Assembly (NCBI GenBank): GCA_015233015.1
Contig: JADFYO010000002.1
Location: 57,585-121,584 of the forward strand
Direction: 5' to 3'
Origin: Nitrospirota bacterium
Lineage (GTDB): Bacteria; Nitrospirota; Thermodesulfovibrionia; Thermodesulfovibrionales; Magnetobacteriaceae
DNA length: 64,000 bases
Every line of letters starts with the position of its first letter. Position 1 is the stretch's first letter. The translations under genes were made by a program, and so were the position numbers. Positions 59,367 through 64,000 of the stretch are shown here, piece by piece. The notes under the pieces are model-generated. The model was not told where the DNA came from. It ran no database searches and worked only from the letters and a program-made list of their open reading frames with translations.

Positions 59367-60396
59367 TGACACCTCCCTAACCTACAAAGACGCAGGCGTC
59401 GATATAGACAAGGCCGACACATTCATTAAAGACGTATCTCCGTTAATCAAGAAAACTTTTAGAAAAGAGGTGTTAACAGATATAGGGTCATTTAGTGCCT
59501 TATTCAGGCTTGACCTGACCAAATTCACAGAACCCGTGCTTGTAAGCGGCACGGACGGCGTCGGCACAAAATTAAAAATAGCGTTTATGACCGGCAAACA
59601 CGACACTATCGGCATAGACCTCGTTGCTATGTGCGTAAATGATGTGCTTACCTCAGGGGCAGAGCCGTTGTTTTTCCTTGACTATCTGGCGGTTGCCACG
59701 CTTGCGCCGCTCACAGCGCGGGAGATTGTTAAAGGAATTGCCGCGGGATGTACGGAGGCCGGCTGCGCTTTGATTGGCGGAGAGACGGCAGAGATGCCCG
59801 GGTTTTATTCAAACGGCGAATATGACGTGGCAGGGTTTTGCGTAGGGGCGGTTAATAAGCCGGACATCATAGACGGCTCATCCATAGTGGAAAGCGACGT
59901 GGTTATTGGCCTTGCATCGAGCGGACTTCACAGTAACGGCTACTCGCTCGCAAGAAAATTATTCTTCGAAATCGAAGGGCATACGATGGACACATTCATC
60001 CCCGCACTTGGCAGGACAATCGGCGAGGAGCTGTTAACGCCGACTAAAATTTATGTAAAAGCGGTACTCTCTCTAAAGAGCGAAGTAAACATAAAGGGTA
60101 TGGCTCATATAACCGGAGGCGGGATAACCGGCAACCTGCCTCGTGTGTTACCAGCAGGGCTTGGCGCGTTCATTGATAAGTCATCATGGGTGGCACCTGC
60201 GATATTCGCATTAATCGGGAAGAAGGGCATTATCAGCCATGATGAAATGTTCAGGACTTTTAACATGGGAATAGGTTATACGATAGTTGTCGCGAGGGAA
60301 GACGCCGCACGGGCGATTGAAATACTTTATCGCGCAGGCCAAAAGGCATTCCCAATAGGAAAAATCATTGAAGGCAACGGGGTAATTTACAATTAG
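59356..60396 (+). CDS. purM: Phosphoribosylformylglycinamidine cyclo-ligase (AIR synthetase)
   Basis: The 346-residue enzyme catalyses the ATP-dependent closure of FGAM to AIR in purine synthesis. It starts with the usual LTYKDAGVDIDKADTFI and contains VSGTDGVGTKLKIAF, DLVAMCVNDVLTSGAEPLFFLDYLA and GCALIGGETAEMPGFY. SSGLHSNGYSLAR and HITGGGITGNLPRVLP follow. All are PurM hallmarks and the length is typical. ATG 59356 overlaps rnc. Its stop overlaps by one base the probable ATT start of the next gene. Confidence 0.97.
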   Translation: MNTDDTSLTYKDAGVDIDKADTFIKDVSPLIKKTFRKEVLTDIGSFSALFRLDLTKFTEPVLVSGTDGVGTKLKIAFMTGKHDTIGIDLVAMCVNDVLTSGAEPLFFLDYLAVATLAPLTAREIVKGIAAGCTEAGCALIGGETAEMPGFYSNGEYDVAGFCVGAVNKPDIIDGSSIVESDVVIGLASSGLHSNGYSLARKLFFEIEGHTMDTFIPALGRTIGEELLTPTKIYVKAVLSLKSEVNIKGMAHITGGGITGNLPRVLPAGLGAFIDKSSWVAPAIFALIGKKGIISHDEMFRTFNMGIGYTIVVAREDAARAIEILYRAGQKAFPIGKIIEGNGVIYN

Positions 60397-62335
60397 GGCC
60401 GGCAGCGTATTCATTGACAGCATCCCATTAGACGAGGCACTGAGAAAGTGGTTCGACTTCCTCGAAGTGAAAGGTATCTTAAACGTATTCCATGGCGAAG
60501 CCATCGATGTGGCCGCCTCATTGGACAGGATTACGGCGGAGCCGGTTACGGCGCTTCTGTCCTCACCGTTTTTTCATTCCTCTGCGATGGACGGCTATGC
60601 CATAAGGTTTGACGCGACATTCGGTGCGTCTGAGACTACGCCCGTGCGGCTTAGGATTCCCGATGACGCACTCTATTTAAATACGGGAGAGCCGATCCCC
60701 GACGGCTTCAACGCGGTCATTATGATAGAGGATGTAAATGTGATAAAAGATGCTGCCGCAGGCCGCGAGGACATCGAGATAATAAAGGCCGCCGCACCCT
60801 ATCAGCATATCAGGGTCATAGGCGAGGACATCGTGGCTACCGAGCTTATTCTGCCGGAAAATCACAAGATCAGGGCAATAGACATAGGGGCGGCTCTGGC
60901 CGGTGGGCATACACACATAAACGTCAGAAAAAGGCCGTCTGTGGCGGTTATCCCAACGGGCAGCGAGATTGTCGCCCCCGGTGTGCCGCTTACAAAGGGC
61001 AGGATAATAGACTCCAACTCGGCAATGATAGCAGGGTTGATAAACGGATACGGCTCGAGCGCCGCCTGTTACCCAATAGTAAAAGACAACCTCGATGAAA
61101 TCAAATGTGTTGTTAGCGAGGCCGTGAAGTCTCATGACCTTGTATTAATCATCGCCGGGTCGTCCGCCGGGTCGAGGGACTATACCTCAACCGTGATAAG
61201 AGACCTTGGGCAGTGTATCCTGCACGGCGTGAACATAAAACCCGGCAGGCCGCTCATTCTTGGGATGATTGACGGCTCAGCAGTTGCCGGTATCCCCGGC
61301 TATCCTGTCAGCGCTTACATAACCGTAGATTTATTTATCAAACCGTTGATACATAAGTGGCTTGGACTAAGCTCTGAGCAGCCCGAGACGATCACCGCCG
61401 TAATCGGCAGGACAATAAGCTCAGCCATAGGGCAGGAGGAGTTTATTCGCGTAAAGGTCGGCAAGGTTGGAGACAGGTTTGTGGCAACGCCGCTTGGACG
61501 TGGGGCGGGCATTATGATGTCTTTAGTCAGGGCGGACGCGATGCTCACAATTCCGGCTATGTCAGAAGGAGTTGGCGCTGCCTCAGAGGTTAATGTCAGG
61601 CTGATGCGCCCAAAGAGCGATATCCTCGACACGATTGTCTGCATAGGAAGCCATGACAATACGCTGGATGTTTTATATAATTTCCTAAAGAGGAAGTACC
61701 CCCGGTATTCTTTATCGTCGGCCCATGTGGGTTCGATGGGAGGCATAATCGCCATAAAAAAACATGAGGCCCACATCGCGGGAACGCATCTGCTTGACGA
61801 AAAAACCGGCCTTTATAACATACCGTTTATAGAAAAATACCTGCCCGATGAAAGGGTCATGCTTGTCAATCTCGTTTACCGGCAGCAGGGGTTTATTGTA
61901 AGGCAGGGAAATCCTAAAAATATTACCACCATCGATGACCTGCAAAGGGCGGATATAATATTTATTAACAGGCAGCTTGGAACCGGCACGAGGCTGCTTA
62001 CGGATAAGTGCCTGAGAGATCTCGGGATTTCCGGACGAACGATTAAGGGTTACGATACTATTGAATACACGCACATGGCCGTTGCCTCAGCCGTTGCCTC
62101 CGGGCGTGCGGACACTGGCATGGGGATATTGACGGCTGCCATAGCGCTGGGGCTTGATTTCGTACCGGTTGCGAAGGAGCGCTACGACTTCGTCTTAACG
62201 AGAGACTCCTATGCAATTCCAATGGTTGAGGCACTGTTCGATATAATTCGAAATGACGAGGAGTTCAGGCTGACTACCCTTAGGATGGGCGGCTATGATG
62301 TCTCAGACATGGGAAAAGTCATGTACTCTACATAG
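60392..62335 (+). CDS. MoeA-like molybdopterin molybdotransferase fused to a PBP-like domain
   Basis: The ~647-residue protein starts with a MoeA domain (~1-410): SIPLDEALRKW, AMDGYAIR, LNTGEPIPDGFNAVIMIEDV, PTGSEIVAPGVPLTKGRIIDSNSAMI, GVNIKPGRPLILG and GIPGYPVSA. A C-terminal periplasmic-binding-protein-like domain (PBP_like, ~430-640) follows with GSHDNTLDVLYNFL, HIAGTHLLD and FINRQLGTGTRLL. MoeA inserts molybdenum into molybdopterin; the added domain may sense molybdate or tungstate. Canonical starts begin at GTG 60467, but the frame upstream encodes the conserved FIDSIPLDEALRKWFDFL. So I place the start at ATT 60392, overlapping the purM stop as ATTAG. Coordinates for the start are inference. 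Confidence 0.88.
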   Translation: MRAGSVFIDSIPLDEALRKWFDFLEVKGILNVFHGEAIDVAASLDRITAEPVTALLSSPFFHSSAMDGYAIRFDATFGASETTPVRLRIPDDALYLNTGEPIPDGFNAVIMIEDVNVIKDAAAGREDIEIIKAAAPYQHIRVIGEDIVATELILPENHKIRAIDIGAALAGGHTHINVRKRPSVAVIPTGSEIVAPGVPLTKGRIIDSNSAMIAGLINGYGSSAACYPIVKDNLDEIKCVVSEAVKSHDLVLIIAGSSAGSRDYTSTVIRDLGQCILHGVNIKPGRPLILGMIDGSAVAGIPGYPVSAYITVDLFIKPLIHKWLGLSSEQPETITAVIGRTISSAIGQEEFIRVKVGKVGDRFVATPLGRGAGIMMSLVRADAMLTIPAMSEGVGAASEVNVRLMRPKSDILDTIVCIGSHDNTLDVLYNFLKRKYPRYSLSSAHVGSMGGIIAIKKHEAHIAGTHLLDEKTGLYNIPFIEKYLPDERVMLVNLVYRQQGFIVRQGNPKNITTIDDLQRADIIFINRQLGTGTRLLTDKCLRDLGISGRTIKGYDTIEYTHMAVASAVASGRADTGMGILTAAIALGLDFVPVAKERYDFVLTRDSYAIPMVEALFDIIRNDEEFRLTTLRMGGYDVSDMGKVMYST

Positions 62336-62337
62336 CG

Positions 62338-63825
62338 ATGACACCGCTCGTTTGGAAATTCACCGCGGCGCTTCCCGCGCCGTCACTCACAGACAACGCC
62401 TCAGACGCTGCGAGGCTAAAAGCCGCGTTAGGCCAGCCGCATCTGCACTGCCCGCTTAGCGTTCTCAGGGCGCTGCCCGCATATTTGCGCGCAAATAATT
62501 ACGAAATCCACGGGGTCATTGCCGCTGGGCAAGACGGTCATAATAAGATCGTGTCCATAGGGCGGCAGGGGTCATACGGCGTGGCGCTTGACATTGGAAG
62601 CACAAACATCTGGGGGGAGCTTATTGACCTTGATACGGGTACCATCTTATTCAAAGAGGTTATGACAAATCCACAAACCCGCTACGGGGCGGATATTCTG
62701 ACAAGAATATTTTATTCCATTCAGGAATCAGACGGGGCGGCGGCGCTTCACGAGTGCCTCGTTGCCGCGGTTAACGCCGTTATTAAGTCCCTTCGTGACC
62801 GGGCAGGAATTGCAAAAGAGACAGTTCACGCCCTTGTAGTTGCCGCCAATACCACGATGACGCATTTTCTACTGAATTTACCCGTAAATAACATCCCAGT
62901 AAGCCCGTACATTCCTGTGGTTAATGCCCCGGGGTTTCAGAGTCCGGTTGCTCTCGCAATAGATATAAATCCTGAAGGGATAATATACCTGTTTCCAAAC
63001 TCCGGCAGTTATGTAGGGGGCGATATAGTCTCAGGCATAGTTGCCTCTGCGATATATAAATCTGACGCACCAAGCGTACTGATAGACATTGGCACGAACG
63101 TAGAGATTGCGGTAGGGACGAAGGACTGGATACTGGTTGGTGCGGGTGCGGGAGGTCCGGCCTTTGACGAGGGGATAGCGGGGATAGGGGGCCGGGCGGC
63201 AGACGGGGCGATATGCGTTGTGTCTATTGACCCATCTCTAAATGTAACGCTGGAAACCATAGGCGGCGCGCCGCCGTCGTGCCTGTGCGGCACGGGGATG
63301 GTGAGCCTTGTTGCGGGTCTTTATGAGGCAGGCATAATCGAGCAAAACGGGGCGCTGATACCGGGGAAACAAAATGTAATAGACACAGCCCTGGGGCTCG
63401 GGTTTCTCTTACACGAAGATAATGACAGACAGCTGATAGTCTATCAAACGGAGATAAACAACTTTCTCCTGTCGAAAGCGGCGATGTTCACGTTGCTCTC
63501 TGTTATGACGCACACTGTGGGGCTGGCCTTTTCAGATATAGACAAGTTTATTTTAACCGGGGCACTTGGCTCACACATAAGAGCAAAGGACGTAAAGACG
63601 CTTGGGCTGCTGCCGGATATATCGGAAGACCGGATTGTTCACATAGAAAACGCCTCGCTTACGGGTGCGGGAATGCTGCTTCGTGACCGCATCCTCCTTG
63701 ACGATATATCAGTCATAACGAACCTGATAACATACAAAGAGATGAACGAGGACACGGGGTTTATGAACGAATTACAGGGGGCGATGTTTATTCCACATAC
63801 GGATTTAGCAAAGCTGAAGGGTTGA
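62338..63825 (+). CDS. DUF4445/RACo-like corrinoid-protein activator ATPase lacking the [2Fe-2S] domain
   Basis: The 495-residue protein matches the middle and C-terminal parts of RACo/RamA-like reductive activators. These are a linker domain (PLVWKFTAALPAPSLTDN…LPAYLRANN) and an ASKHA ATPase with YGVALDIGSTNIWGELIDLDTG, NPQTRYGADILTRI, VLIDIGTNVEIAVGT and GAGAGGPAFDEGIAG. ILTGALGSHIRAKDVKTLGLLP follows. RACo uses an N-terminal ferredoxin domain to re-reduce corrinoid cofactors; that domain and its cysteines are absent here. An electron-donor partner would therefore be needed, if the reaction is the same. It starts three bases after the MoeA fusion and ends just before the IS. Confidence 0.83.
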   Translation: MTPLVWKFTAALPAPSLTDNASDAARLKAALGQPHLHCPLSVLRALPAYLRANNYEIHGVIAAGQDGHNKIVSIGRQGSYGVALDIGSTNIWGELIDLDTGTILFKEVMTNPQTRYGADILTRIFYSIQESDGAAALHECLVAAVNAVIKSLRDRAGIAKETVHALVVAANTTMTHFLLNLPVNNIPVSPYIPVVNAPGFQSPVALAIDINPEGIIYLFPNSGSYVGGDIVSGIVASAIYKSDAPSVLIDIGTNVEIAVGTKDWILVGAGAGGPAFDEGIAGIGGRAADGAICVVSIDPSLNVTLETIGGAPPSCLCGTGMVSLVAGLYEAGIIEQNGALIPGKQNVIDTALGLGFLLHEDNDRQLIVYQTEINNFLLSKAAMFTLLSVMTHTVGLAFSDIDKFILTGALGSHIRAKDVKTLGLLPDISEDRIVHIENASLTGAGMLLRDRILLDDISVITNLITYKEMNEDTGFMNELQGAMFIPHTDLAKLKG

Positions 63826-63907
63826 GGAAATTGAGATATTTGCGAAACCGACATTCGAAATAAAAAGTGGTACGTTCACCCTGATTCACCATCAAAAAAA
63901 GAAGGGA

Positions 63908-63978
63908 ACCTCGTTGTTACCCGTGGGAACGGGATGTTAGAATAAGTTTGTGGAACAAAAAACTAACACCAACGAGGT
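63908..63978 (+). promoter_or_regulatory. Long-range hairpin that can mask the transposase ribosome-binding site
   Basis: ACCTCGTTG at 63908-63916 is complementary to CAACGAGGT at 63970-63978, and the latter contains most of the GAGGTG ribosome-binding site of the gene at 63988. A small CCCGT/ACGGG stem lies within the loop. Transcripts entering from outside the IS would fold and hide the site. Confidence 0.5.
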
Positions 63979-63987
63979 GAATATATT

Positions 63988-64000
63988 ATGGCACAAGGGA
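63988..64000 (+). CDS. Transposase gene, first four codons only
   Basis: ATG 63988 reads MAQG before the window ends and is preceded by GAGGTG with eight bases of spacing. Position inside the putative IS and the MAQG beginning, common among IS1380-type transposases, support the call. Four residues cannot prove it. Confidence 0.4.

Larger units (their letters stand above)
63880..64000 (+). mobile_element. Left end of an insertion sequence, probably IS1380 family
   Basis: A candidate terminal repeat CCTGATTCACCATCA begins at 63880. It is followed by a structured leader and the start of a protein gene at 63988 that runs off the window. The end resembles the MITE termini at 1224/1407. IS1380-type elements have ends starting CCT, 4-5 bp target duplications and transposases beginning M(A/S)QG, all compatible with what is seen. 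The right end is outside. Confidence 0.5.

Overview
This 64 kb window is mostly chromosomal core DNA from a Gram-negative bacterium. The signs are O-antigen/LPS export and ligation genes, a TolC-type outer-membrane protein, OmpA, many lipoproteins, a type II secretion pseudopilin and type IV pilus-type ATPase, and three HD-GYP cyclic-di-GMP phosphodiesterases. GC content is moderate, non-ATG starts (TTG, GTG, probably one CTG and one ATT) are frequent, and GlgE, MoeA-PBP and DUF4445 proteins are present. Together these fit a Nitrospirota (Thermodesulfovibrionia/Magnetobacterium-like) or a deltaproteobacterial-grade lineage. No rRNA or other taxonomic marker is present, so this is inference.

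Layout. 1-5.6 kb: end of a Wza-like export lipoprotein gene, a membrane J-domain protein, a MITE-like element with perfect 16-bp terminal inverted repeats, acs (acetyl-CoA synthetase) and a TgpA-type transglutaminase. 5.6-7.7 kb: a small AT-rich accessory island (permuted NlpC/P60 hydrolase, sphingomyelinase D-like phosphodiesterase) bordered by remnants of a HigA-like antitoxin and a tyrosine integrase. 7.7-19.3 kb: CHASE2-HD-GYP/OmpA/FecR operon, MORN lipoprotein, gspG, hicB with a broken hicA, a 19-bp tandem repeat, dedA, an amino-acid permease, two exported surface proteins and a YchF-like GTPase. 19.4-24.8 kb: GlgM-GlgE alpha-glucan pathway followed by a Wzm/Wzt polysaccharide ABC exporter. 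24.9-33.1 kb: PilB/GspE ATPase, CheX, YkgJ, AEC carrier, DUF3391-HD-GYP, acyl-CoA ligase, rpmB and DUF721. 33.4-35.6 kb: an isolated TIR-NACHT-WD40 STAND gene that looks internally deleted. 35.8-42.3 kb: O-antigen ligase, three glycosyltransferases, TolC and galU.

42.6-49.5 kb holds the most unusual system: five tightly packed genes, zinc ribbon-FHA; vWA-TM-FHA; PP2C-signal peptide-HtrA-like protease-TM-FHA; PP2C; and zinc ribbon-Ser/Thr kinase-TM-TPR. Three of the products span the membrane. Each appears to place a different extracytoplasmic module (vWA, serine protease, TPR) outside and a phospho-Thr signalling module (FHA, PP2C/FHA, kinase) inside. I read this as a trans-envelope phosphorylation circuit.

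49.6-55.9 kb follows with a Cache-PAS-PAS sensor, a frameshifted V4R protein, a soluble hybrid histidine kinase and a REC-HD-GYP regulator. 56.2-63.8 kb is a housekeeping run: fabG, acpP, fabF, rnc, purM, a MoeA-PBP fusion probably starting at ATT, and a DUF4445 corrinoid-activator-like protein. The window ends inside the left end of an insertion sequence, probably IS1380 family, whose terminal repeat resembles that of the MITE at 1.2 kb.
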